Assembly (NCBI GenBank): GCA_002308315.1
Contig: DBWE01000114.1
Coordinates: 596-13,617 of the forward strand
Reading direction: 5' to 3'
Length of the DNA stretch: 13,022 nucleotides
Source: Clostridiales bacterium UBA1246
GTDB lineage: Bacteria > Bacillota > Clostridia > Oscillospirales > Oscillospiraceae
A program made the translations under genes and the position numbers. Shown piece by piece: positions 6,862 through 13,022 of this stretch; the stretch's first letter is position 1, and each line of letters opens with the position of its first letter. The notes beneath the pieces were generated by a model. That model did not search any database, was not told the origin of the DNA, and saw only the letters and a program-made list of their open reading frames with translations.

Positions 6862-7092
6862 GCTCTCATGCTCCTTTTCTGACTTCGCGTTCCTATTATG
6901 GCGGTTTCAAAAGCAAAAACCACTGTCAATAAACTGCGAATTTCCCATTGAGGAAATGGGACGAAAAGGATGAACGATCACAGCGCCGAAGTCGCGGGCG
7001 CTTCGGGGCAAGGGCCGAGATCATTCCGGCAAATAACCGGAAGACGATACTGCAATTACCTTCTTCGGCCGAGCGTATCAAACCGGCTGCAG
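6862..7092 (-). other. 231-base gap before spoIVB with several small hairpins and a weak sporulation promoter candidate
   Basis: I find no gene here. Three short dyads are visible: TTCCGG-7-CCGGAA (7024-7042), CCGAAG-9-CTTCGG (6986-7006) and TCCCATT-5-AATGGGA (6943-6961). None has a following U-run on the minus strand, so the terminator of the upstream operon is not obvious. CATAATA at 6900-6894 (minus) fits the sigma-G -10 pattern, as expected in front of spoIVB, but no matching -35 lies 17-18 bases upstream. A perfect TTGACA (6929-6924) is 23 bases from that -10, too far for normal sigma-A use. Confidence 0.35.
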
Positions 7093-8268
7093 TCAAACGA
7101 TTTGAAAAATATAGAATTTAAGATATTCGGTCTCGGGGACGCCCCACAAAACGGGATGGTCCGGTCCCTGCTGTCTGGCTTCTATCTGCCGCAGGCTTAC
7201 GTCGGCGTCTGCCGCAGCCTCTGAAAGCATTTGTCTGAAAAGAGAGTCTGTCATAAAGTGCGAGCAGGAGCAGGTAGCGAGATAACCGCCCCTGTGAAGC
7301 AGCTTCATCGCTTTGAAATTGATCTCCTTATATCCTCTTGCCGCGGAGCTGACGGTGGAATTGCTTTTTGTGAACGCCGGAGGATCGAGAATGATAAGAT
7401 CGTAGTTTCTTTCAGCGGAAGACAGGAAATCGAAAACATCCGCCTGAATAAAGCGAACGTTATCCATTCCGTTGACGGCCGCCGAGCGTCGGGCAGACTC
7501 CAATGCCGAAGCGGAAATATCCACCGCCGTTACCTCGCTCGCTCCGGCAGCGGCACAGTTGAGCGCAAAGGCTCCGCTGTGTGTAAAGCAGTCAAGAACG
7601 CGCATTCCGCCCGCAAGCCGTGCGACGGCGGCGCGGTTATATTTCTGATCGAGAAAAAAACCGGTTTTCTGTCCGTTTATATAGTCTACGTCGAACTTCA
7701 GACCGTTTTCGGTAATGATCACATGTCCGTCCCCGTCGCCGAATGCAAAACCGCAGCGGCGTTCAAGCCCTTCCTTGTCGCGCAGCGCGTTGTCGCCGCG
7801 CTCATATATTATGCCGCAGCCCGTCTGCTTTATAAGCTCGTCGTATATCGCTGCCTTGACTTTATCCGTGCCCAGACAAAGCACTTCGCTCACAAGAACG
7901 TTTGAAAATCTGTCGACCGTCAGCCCGGGGATGCCGTCAGCCTCTCCGAATATCAGCCGGCAGCATTCAAAGTCCTCCCCCATTACTTTCCTGCGGTAGT
8001 CCACGGCGTATTTAACTCTTCTGCGCCAAAAGGCCTCGTCGAAACGGTCGTTGGGGTTTCGGGAAAGAATACGTACGCGGATCTTGCTTATGTCGTTTAT
8101 AAATCCCGCGCCGAGCCATTTTCCGGACTGCGAAACCACGTCGGCTATGTCTCCGCTGCGGTAATCTCCTTCGACGGAAAGCACTTCGTCGCCGTATACC
8201 CATCTGTGACCCGCGCGTATGGTTTTTTCCGATTTTTTGGAAATAGTGAATTTTGGATAAATTCTCAT
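7093..8268 (-). CDS. Class I SAM-dependent 23S rRNA methyltransferase (RlmI/YwbD-like, COG1092)
   Basis: This 391-residue protein has a three-part layout: an N-terminal PUA domain (about 1-72, starting [21 protein letters not shown]), a central linker domain with [15 protein letters not shown] at 107-121, and a C-terminal Rossmann methyltransferase. The family marker [14 protein letters not shown] is at 199-212. SAM motif I is [10 protein letters not shown] at 225-234, the acidic residue after motif II is in VDIS at 249-252, motif IV is LDPPAF at 294-299, and TCSCSH at 332-337 matches the cysteine motif of RlmI. E. coli RlmI makes m5C in 23S rRNA, while the related B. subtilis YwbD has been assigned a guanine substrate, so the target base is uncertain. 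ATG 8268 overlaps the mtnA stop by four bases (ATGA) with GGGAG 9 bases upstream. An upstream start at 8310 would run deep into mtnA and is rejected. It is probably the last gene of the nucleoside transport operon. Confidence 0.9.
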   Translation of the reverse strand: MRIYPKFTISKKSEKTIRAGHRWVYGDEVLSVEGDYRSGDIADVVSQSGKWLGAGFINDISKIRVRILSRNPNDRFDEAFWRRRVKYAVDYRRKVMGEDFECCRLIFGEADGIPGLTVDRFSNVLVSEVLCLGTDKVKAAIYDELIKQTGCGIIYERGDNALRDKEGLERRCGFAFGDGDGHVIITENGLKFDVDYINGQKTGFFLDQKYNRAAVARLAGGMRVLDCFTHSGAFALNCAAAGASEVTAVDISASALESARRSAAVNGMDNVRFIQADVFDFLSSAERNYDLIILDPPAFTKSNSTVSSAARGYKEINFKAMKLLHRGGYLATCSCSHFMTDSLFRQMLSEAAADADVSLRQIEARQQGPDHPVLWGVPETEYLKFYIFQIV

Positions 8269-9296
8269 TTGAAAAGACTCCCGAGGCTTTCGGTATACGG
8301 AGGGCGGCATATCCCCTTTTCGGTGATTATTCCCGTGATAAGGCTGCTGTCGGTAACGTCAAAAGCCGGATTGAAGCATCGCACTCCCTCGGGCGCCATG
8401 GGGTGCGAATACCACAGCGTGCTTATTTCCTTCCCGTCGCGCTGCTCTATTACGATGTCGCTGCCGCTGCGGCATTCAAGATCGATCGTACTCGTCGGAC
8501 CGAGCACGTAGAACGGAACGCCGTAATGCTTCGCCGCGATCGCCAAAAGACTCGTCCCGATTTTGTTTGCCGTGTCGCCGTTTGCGGCGACTCTGTCGCA
8601 GCCGACGAAGCAGATATCTATTTTGCCCTGAGACATCACCGAAGCCGACATATTGTCGCATATAAGCGTAACGTCCACGCCCGCGGTCATCAGCTCCCAC
8701 GCTGTCAGCCTGGCGCCCTGAAGCAGAGGCCGCGTTTCATCACAGTATGCCGCGACACGCATGCCCCGCTCCGCGGCCATTATTATCGGGCCGATCGCCG
8801 TACCGTAGCGCGAGGTCGCGATCGGGCCGGCGTTGCAGTGCGTCAGGACGGTCGAGCCCTCTTTCAGCAGGGAAAGTCCGAAACGGGATATCGCCGTACA
8901 CATGTCTATATCTTCGTCCAGTATGGCCTGGCATTCCCGTCTCAGCGCACGTGTATCGCCGCCGGACTTCTCCGCCGCGTCTGTCATGCGTTTTAGGGCG
9001 CGCGAAAGATTTACCGCCGTCGGCCGCGATGAGCAGAGATATTCCGCGTCGCGCCTGAAGCTTTCCATAAAGCAGGCTTTGTCGTATCCCAGTGAGAGGA
9101 CGTACATGGCGAAGCCTGCGAATATGCCCAAAGCCGGAGCTCCGCGTATCCGCAGGCTGACAATGGCCTCATACATTTCTTCAGCCGTTTCAAGCTCGAT
9201 ATATTCCCTGCTGTTCGGAAGCAGGGTCTGGTCAAGTATGACAAGGCGCCTTTCGTCATCGGAAAGGCGCACATGGTCGACAAAACGATCCGTCAT
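8265..9296 (-). CDS. mtnA: MtnA-type S-methyl-5-thioribose-1-phosphate isomerase
   Basis: This aldose-ketose isomerase converts methylthioribose 1-phosphate to methylthioribulose 1-phosphate in methionine salvage. Family members can also act on 5-deoxyribose 1-phosphate or ribose 1-phosphate. The protein is 343 residues, the normal length. Diagnostic motifs are RIRGAPALG at 49-57, RPTAVNL at 91-97, THCNAG at 152-157 with the catalytic Cys154, [13 protein letters not shown] at 187-199, CDNM at 213-216, and [18 protein letters not shown] at 231-248 with the catalytic Asp234. NPAFDVTD at 309-316 is the usual C-terminal block. The ATG at 9296 overlaps the preceding permease stop as ATGA and has GGGAGG about 4-5 bases upstream. 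Its place between importer permeases and a methyltransferase suggests it handles the sugar phosphate left after phosphorolysis of an imported or recycled nucleoside. The matching phosphorylase or kinase is not in the window. Confidence 0.93.
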   Translation of the reverse strand: MTDRFVDHVRLSDDERRLVILDQTLLPNSREYIELETAEEMYEAIVSLRIRGAPALGIFAGFAMYVLSLGYDKACFMESFRRDAEYLCSSRPTAVNLSRALKRMTDAAEKSGGDTRALRRECQAILDEDIDMCTAISRFGLSLLKEGSTVLTHCNAGPIATSRYGTAIGPIIMAAERGMRVAAYCDETRPLLQGARLTAWELMTAGVDVTLICDNMSASVMSQGKIDICFVGCDRVAANGDTANKIGTSLLAIAAKHYGVPFYVLGPTSTIDLECRSGSDIVIEQRDGKEISTLWYSHPMAPEGVRCFNPAFDVTDSSLITGIITEKGICRPPYTESLGSLFK

Positions 9297-10264
9297 CGTT
9301 CCTCCCTGAAATAGCTCAGCCCGAGGGCGGACGGGCCGAGGTTTTCCTTTTTGCGCCGCAGCGATACGAAAATAAGAACGGCTATCGTAACAACGTAAGG
9401 CAGAGTCTTGAACAGCTCTGACGTGCTGCGCGTCAAGCCGCCGATATAATAATACATCCAGCTGAGAAGTCCGAAAAGATAGCTGCCCCAGATGGCGCTG
9501 CGCGGTCTCCAGGTGGCGAAGATCACCAGCGCGACCGCAAGCCAGCCCAGAGCTTCAATGCCGCCGTCGCTTGCCCAGGTGCCCTTGATATAATCCATGA
9601 TATAAAATAGTCCGCCTATGCCGGATATCATGGCTCCCGCGCAGGTAGAAAGATATTTGTATTTTATGACGTTTATGCCCGCGGCGTCCGCGGTGGCGGG
9701 GTTTTCGCCCACGGCGCGGAGGTTCAGACCGGAGCGGGATCTGAACAGCCAGTGCTGAAGAACGAACGCAAGGATTATCCCCACATAAACGAGCCAGCCT
9801 ATGTTTTTGATGATGGGTATATTGCTCAGGAAAGGAATAACGGCCCTGTATGCTTTCGAAGTGACAGGCAGCGAGATCTGTCCGACGCCTCCGGCAAGCT
9901 TATTCAGGCTGCCCCCGAAGAAATTTGCAAAGCCGCAGCCGAAGATCGTGAGAGTAAGGCCGGTAACGTTCTGATTGGCTCTGAGGGTTATGGTGATGAA
10001 GGAATAAATAAGCCCCCCGGCGAGAGAAAACAGCATTGCCGTGACGAAAGATATTATCAGACACAGCGCCGGCGACGGGGAGGCGGTATACTGCTCATAC
10101 CAAAAAGCGCCCATAAGGCTGCCTATGGCGCCGAGACTCATGATCCCCGGTACGCCGAGATTAAGATTTCCGGATTTCTCAGTGAGTATTTCTCCCAGAG
10201 CGCCGAACATTATGACAGTACCGAATATTATTGCCGACTGGATCAAAGACAGTATCTGCGTCAT
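9293..10264 (-). CDS. ABC transporter permease, second subunit (BPD_transp_2; NupQ/YufQ-like)
   Basis: A 323-residue inner-membrane permease of the BmpA-associated nucleoside importer family. It has about eight to ten hydrophobic segments and the typical N-terminus with [20 protein letters not shown] at residues 23-42. The cytoplasmic coupling loop [21 protein letters not shown] links it to the ATPase. It pairs with the larger permease encoded just upstream: that gene's TAA and this ATG share one base (TAATG). GGAG lies about 11 bases upstream. In B. subtilis the corresponding NupPQ pair transports guanosine and other nucleosides. Substrate here is inferred from family and from the mtnA neighbour, not shown. 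Nothing appears truncated. Confidence 0.9.
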   Translation of the reverse strand: MTQILSLIQSAIIFGTVIMFGALGEILTEKSGNLNLGVPGIMSLGAIGSLMGAFWYEQYTASPSPALCLIISFVTAMLFSLAGGLIYSFITITLRANQNVTGLTLTIFGCGFANFFGGSLNKLAGGVGQISLPVTSKAYRAVIPFLSNIPIIKNIGWLVYVGIILAFVLQHWLFRSRSGLNLRAVGENPATADAAGINVIKYKYLSTCAGAMISGIGGLFYIMDYIKGTWASDGGIEALGWLAVALVIFATWRPRSAIWGSYLFGLLSWMYYYIGGLTRSTSELFKTLPYVVTIAVLIFVSLRRKKENLGPSALGLSYFREER

Positions 10265-11355
10265 TACCGCGCACTCTCCTTTCTGCGGAAAACGAGCCTG
10301 TAATTTATAAAGAACTCGCTTCCGAGTATGAAGAACAGTATTATGCCGATTATTATCTTTCCCGCGTATTCGTTAAGGTTATAATCACTGGCTATCTGCC
10401 CCGCTCCCGCTTCCAGGAAAACGAGGAGCAAAGAGATGAGTATCATTACGAAGGTGTTGAATTTGGCAAGCCATGCCACGATTATCGCGGTAAAGCCTCG
10501 TCCTCCGGCGGTCGCGGTGGAGATGGTATGGCTGGAGCCGGCTACCGCGATAAAGCCGCTTACTCCGCATATCGCTCCCGAAAGGCACATGGTACGGAGT
10601 ATGACCCGCTTGACGTTTATTCCGGCGTAGCGCGCCGTCCTCTCGCTTTCGCCGACTATCGCTATCTCATAACCGTGCTTGGAGTAACGGAGATACACGA
10701 ACATCCCCAGCGTCAGTATCCCCACGATCACGACGTTCAGCGTATACTGATTGCCCAGCAGCGCGGGAAACCAGCCTTCCTTGCCGCTCTGATTGATTAT
10801 GCCGACCGAGTTGCTGCCCGCGGGATGCTCCCAAAGACTGACGAAAAAGCTTGTGAGCTGTATTGCGACATAATTCATCATAAGCGTAAAAAGCGTTTCG
10901 TTCGTATTCCATCTTGCCTTGAACAGCGCCGGGATAATCCCCCAGACGGCTCCGGCTATGATGCTTGACGCAAGCATGACGATGAGCAGGAGCCACGTAG
11001 GCATAAGATTTCCGAGAAAGATCATGCACGCGGCGGTGGCGACGCCGCCTATAAGTATCTGACCTTCGGCCCCTATGTTCCAAAAGCGCATTTTGAACGC
11101 CGGAGCGAGTCCGACGCCTATGCAGAGGAGCATCATGGTATCGCGCACGGTGACCCAGCTGCGCCTTTTTGTCCCGAAAGCTCCGCTCCACATGGAAGCG
11201 TACACCTTCAGAGGATTGAGCTTGACTATTGCGTATATGATGGCCGCGCAGACGATCAGAGCCGCGATAACGGAAACCAGTCTGATGATCCAGGCCTTCC
11301 ACCACTTTATGTCAGTGCGTTTGACTATGTGTACAAACGGTTTATGTTCATTCAT
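10264..11355 (-). CDS. ABC transporter permease, first subunit (BPD_transp_2; NupP/YufP-like)
   Basis: A 363-residue membrane permease, the larger partner of the pair. The N-terminus (about 1-20) is cytoplasmic and basic, followed by a first membrane segment at about 22-45. Family motifs are FKMRFWNIGAEGQILIGG at 87-104, ARWNTNETLFTLMMNYVA at 146-163 and the ATPase-coupling loop VGESERTARYAGINV. ATG 11355 has AAAGGAA about 10 bases upstream. A 52-base gap separates it from the ATPase gene, the only real gap inside the operon, and I see no hairpin or promoter in it. It should form a heterodimer with the 9293-10264 product and bind a single ATPase polypeptide carrying two nucleotide-binding domains. 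Confidence 0.9.
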   Translation of the reverse strand: MNEHKPFVHIVKRTDIKWWKAWIIRLVSVIAALIVCAAIIYAIVKLNPLKVYASMWSGAFGTKRRSWVTVRDTMMLLCIGVGLAPAFKMRFWNIGAEGQILIGGVATAACMIFLGNLMPTWLLLIVMLASSIIAGAVWGIIPALFKARWNTNETLFTLMMNYVAIQLTSFFVSLWEHPAGSNSVGIINQSGKEGWFPALLGNQYTLNVVIVGILTLGMFVYLRYSKHGYEIAIVGESERTARYAGINVKRVILRTMCLSGAICGVSGFIAVAGSSHTISTATAGGRGFTAIIVAWLAKFNTFVMILISLLLVFLEAGAGQIASDYNLNEYAGKIIIGIILFFILGSEFFINYRLVFRRKESAR

Positions 11356-11407
11356 TTTACGACTGTTCCTTTGTGACGGTTTTGGTTTTATACGGATCTA
11401 AACGGTT

Positions 11408-12952
11408 TCAGTCCTGACCTTTTCCGGGATCGGCGCCGCTGCCGGAAAGGTAGGTCATCTTATAGCCTATTTCTTCTTTACTTACCGTTCTCGCGTCCAC
11501 GACGTCGTTCAGTACTCCCCCGCACAGAACTATGATCCTGTCGCACAGCTCGATCAGCACGTCAAGATCCTCGCCCACATATATTACCGCGACGCCCTGC
11601 TCCTTCTGCTCTGCAAGAAGATTGTAAATGGTATAGGAAGTATTGATATCGAGACCTCTTACGGCATATGCCGTCATAAGAACGGTAGGCACGGCGGAGA
11701 TCTCTCTGCCTACAAGCACCTTCTGAACGTTTCCGCCCGAAAGCTTTCTTACGGGAGTATTCAGAGACGGCGTCATGACTTCAAGCTCCTCCTTGACCGT
11801 TTCCGCAAGCTTTTTTGAGGGCGAACGGTCGGTAAACGGACCGGGAGAATTGCGGTAGGATTTCAGCATCATGTTGTCCGACATTCCCATGCTGCCTACC
11901 AGTCCCATGCCGAGTCTGTCCTCCGGGACAAATGAAAGATGTACTCCCATATCCATGATCTCCGCAGGCTTAAGACCGGTCATTTCGCTGACGCTGCCGT
12001 CGGGAGCGTAGTATTTTACGCTCGAACCGCTTTCCGTTTTCTGGAGCCCGGCGATGGCCTCGAGGAGCTCTTTCTGTCCGCAGCCGGAAATACCCGCGAT
12101 GCCGAGGATCTCGCCTCCGTAGGCGGTAAACGAAATGTTTTTGAGAACTTCAACGCCCTCGCCGTTCCGTACGGAGAGATTATTGACCTCGAGTCGTTTC
12201 ACGGGGTTTACGGGCTCGGAACGCCGGATGTTGAGAGAAACCGCTCGACCCACCATCATATCCGTCAGCTTCTGCGGATCCGTTTCTTCGGTTTTGACTT
12301 CTCCTATATACTTGCCCTTTCGGAGTACGGCGACCCTGTCGGATATCTCCATGACCTCGTTGAGCTTATGCGTGATGATCACTATGCTCTTTCCGTCGGC
12401 CTTCATGCTGCGGATAACGTTGAAAAGGCGCTGAGTTTCCTGCGGAGTGAGCACAGCCGTGGGCTCATCCAATATCAGCACGTCCGCGCCCCGATAAAGC
12501 GCCTTTACGATCTCGAGCGTCTGCTTTTGACTGACGGACATATCGTAGACCTTTTGCTGGGGATTTACTTCAAATCCGTATTTTCCGCATATGTCTTCTA
12601 TGCGTCTTGCGGCCGTCTTAAGATCGAATTTTTCATCGTCGATTCCGAGAACGGTATTTTCTGCGGCCGTAAATACGTCGACCAGCTTGAAATGCTGGTG
12701 GATCATACCGATATGATGATTGAACGCCTCTTTCGGCGAACTGATGGAAACCTCCCTGCCGTCAACGAATATATGTCCGCTGTCGGGATAGTATATGCCC
12801 GACAGGATATTCATAAGAGTGGTTTTACCGCTCCCGTTCTCGCCGAGAAGGGACAGTATCTCGCCCTTGTAAATATCGATATTGACATTATCGTTGGCAA
12901 GAGTGGCGCCGAATGCTTTGGAAATGTTTTTCATCTGTACGGCATATTCCAT
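11408..12952 (-). CDS. Duplicated-domain ABC transporter ATPase (NupO/YufO-like nucleoside importer)
   Basis: A 514-residue protein with two fused nucleotide-binding domains, as in nucleoside and simple-sugar importers. Domain 1 has Walker A GENGSGKTT at 37-45, Q-loop Gln86, Walker B LILDEP at 159-164 and switch His195. Its signature loop reads MSVSQKQ at 138-144, where relatives usually have LSVGxxQ. Domain 2 has an intact LSGGN signature at 404-408. It also has a degenerate Walker A (GISGCGQKE, no GKT), and MTAYAVRGLD replaces the common AAQPTRGLD at its Walker B. Loss of ATP hydrolysis residues in domain 2 is normal for this family. ATG 12952 has GGGAG 7 bases upstream. Family operons usually begin with a BmpA-type lipoprotein, which is probably just beyond the right edge. 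The nucleoside substrate is inferred. Confidence 0.92.
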   Translation of the reverse strand: MEYAVQMKNISKAFGATLANDNVNIDIYKGEILSLLGENGSGKTTLMNILSGIYYPDSGHIFVDGREVSISSPKEAFNHHIGMIHQHFKLVDVFTAAENTVLGIDDEKFDLKTAARRIEDICGKYGFEVNPQQKVYDMSVSQKQTLEIVKALYRGADVLILDEPTAVLTPQETQRLFNVIRSMKADGKSIVIITHKLNEVMEISDRVAVLRKGKYIGEVKTEETDPQKLTDMMVGRAVSLNIRRSEPVNPVKRLEVNNLSVRNGEGVEVLKNISFTAYGGEILGIAGISGCGQKELLEAIAGLQKTESGSSVKYYAPDGSVSEMTGLKPAEIMDMGVHLSFVPEDRLGMGLVGSMGMSDNMMLKSYRNSPGPFTDRSPSKKLAETVKEELEVMTPSLNTPVRKLSGGNVQKVLVGREISAVPTVLMTAYAVRGLDINTSYTIYNLLAEQKEQGVAVIYVGEDLDVLIELCDRIIVLCGGVLNDVVDARTVSKEEIGYKMTYLSGSGADPGKGQD

Positions 12953-12965
12953 GGCAGATCTCCCG

Positions 12966-12990
12966 TGCGGCCTCAGGAAAAAAGGCCGCG
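12966..12990 (-). promoter_or_regulatory. Hairpin in front of the ABC ATPase gene (attenuator or RNA stabiliser)
   Basis: GCGGCC at 12967-12972 and GGCCGC at 12984-12989 form a stem, extendable by one weaker pair at each end. On the minus strand the loop contains a run of six T. It lies 14 bases before the ATPase start codon and overlaps no other signal except its upstream flank. Such stems between a binding-protein gene and its transporter genes often lower downstream expression, but the upstream gene is not visible here. A TATAAC at 13006-13001 could be a -10 element; its -35 would lie outside the window. Confidence 0.4.
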
Positions 12991-13022
12991 AATTATTTCT
13001 GTTATAGCAGACGTAACCTATA

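Noticed and set aside
6970..7224. Plus-strand frame of 84 codons in the spoIVB upstream gap
   Set aside because: The AAAGG in front of its ATG is too close for a ribosome-binding site, it runs into the methyltransferase gene, and the product has no recognisable features.
7231..7905. Plus-strand open frame opposite the rRNA methyltransferase
   Set aside because: It is a shadow of a conserved gene, with low-complexity composition and no supporting motifs.
8269..8310. Upstream ATG extension of the rRNA methyltransferase
   Set aside because: The extra 14 residues overlap mtnA, do not resemble the family N-terminus and lack the GGGAG spacing that ATG 8268 has.
8253..8996. Plus-strand open frame opposite mtnA
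   Set aside because: It is rich in Arg and His with no motifs, while the minus strand carries full-length MtnA.
1..13022. CRISPR arrays, tRNA or rRNA genes, insertion sequences, attachment sites
   Set aside because: I saw no spaced direct repeats, no tRNA-like cloverleaf blocks, no transposase or integrase motifs and no terminal repeats anywhere in the window.

Overview
The window looks like a chromosomal segment from an endospore-forming Clostridia-type Firmicute of moderate GC content. Three sporulation genes point to this (spoIIGA, sigE, spoIVB), together with a DUF951 protein typical of Firmicutes and Shine-Dalgarno sites of the AGGAGG class. I cannot place it below class level. Almost all genes lie on the minus strand. 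The one confident plus-strand gene is an alpha/beta hydrolase at 2971-3903.

Reading the minus strand from right to left, 12952-7093 looks like one operon. It holds a duplicated-ATPase ABC protein, two BPD_transp_2 permeases, the MtnA-type sugar-phosphate isomerase and a COG1092 (RlmI-like) rRNA methyltransferase. This is the cytoplasmic and membrane part of a BmpA/Nup-type nucleoside importer; its binding lipoprotein is probably just beyond the right edge. Three of the four junctions overlap by 1-4 bases, which suggests translational coupling. MtnA beside a nucleoside importer suggests salvage of methylthioadenosine, 5'-deoxyadenosine or a similar nucleoside. Next comes a 231-base gap, then spoIVB (forespore signalling protease) ending in a strong hairpin. 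A Na+/phosphate cotransporter with a C-terminal PhoU domain follows, with its own near-consensus promoter.

The left part holds the plus-strand membrane-anchored hydrolase, with its own promoter and a GC-rich terminator. Divergent to it runs a minus-strand series: DUF951, spoIIGA, sigE and a window-truncated Wzy/O-antigen-ligase-like membrane protein. SpoIIGA is the aspartic protease that matures pro-sigma-E, so the early mother-cell switch is here, while SpoIVB belongs to the later sigma-K/engulfment checkpoint. Neither sigG (behind sigE) nor spo0A (behind spoIVB), the frequent neighbours in other spore formers, is present.

The most interesting signal is the spoIIGA start region. An exact Spo0A box overlaps a -35-like hexamer, and a 22-base gap separates it from a -10-like TACAAT. 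That -10 predicts transcription starting on, or next to, the ATG. A perfect 11-bp inverted repeat surrounds the -10, and the start codon lies inside one arm. I found no clearly novel defence system, mobile element, CRISPR array or structural RNA gene.
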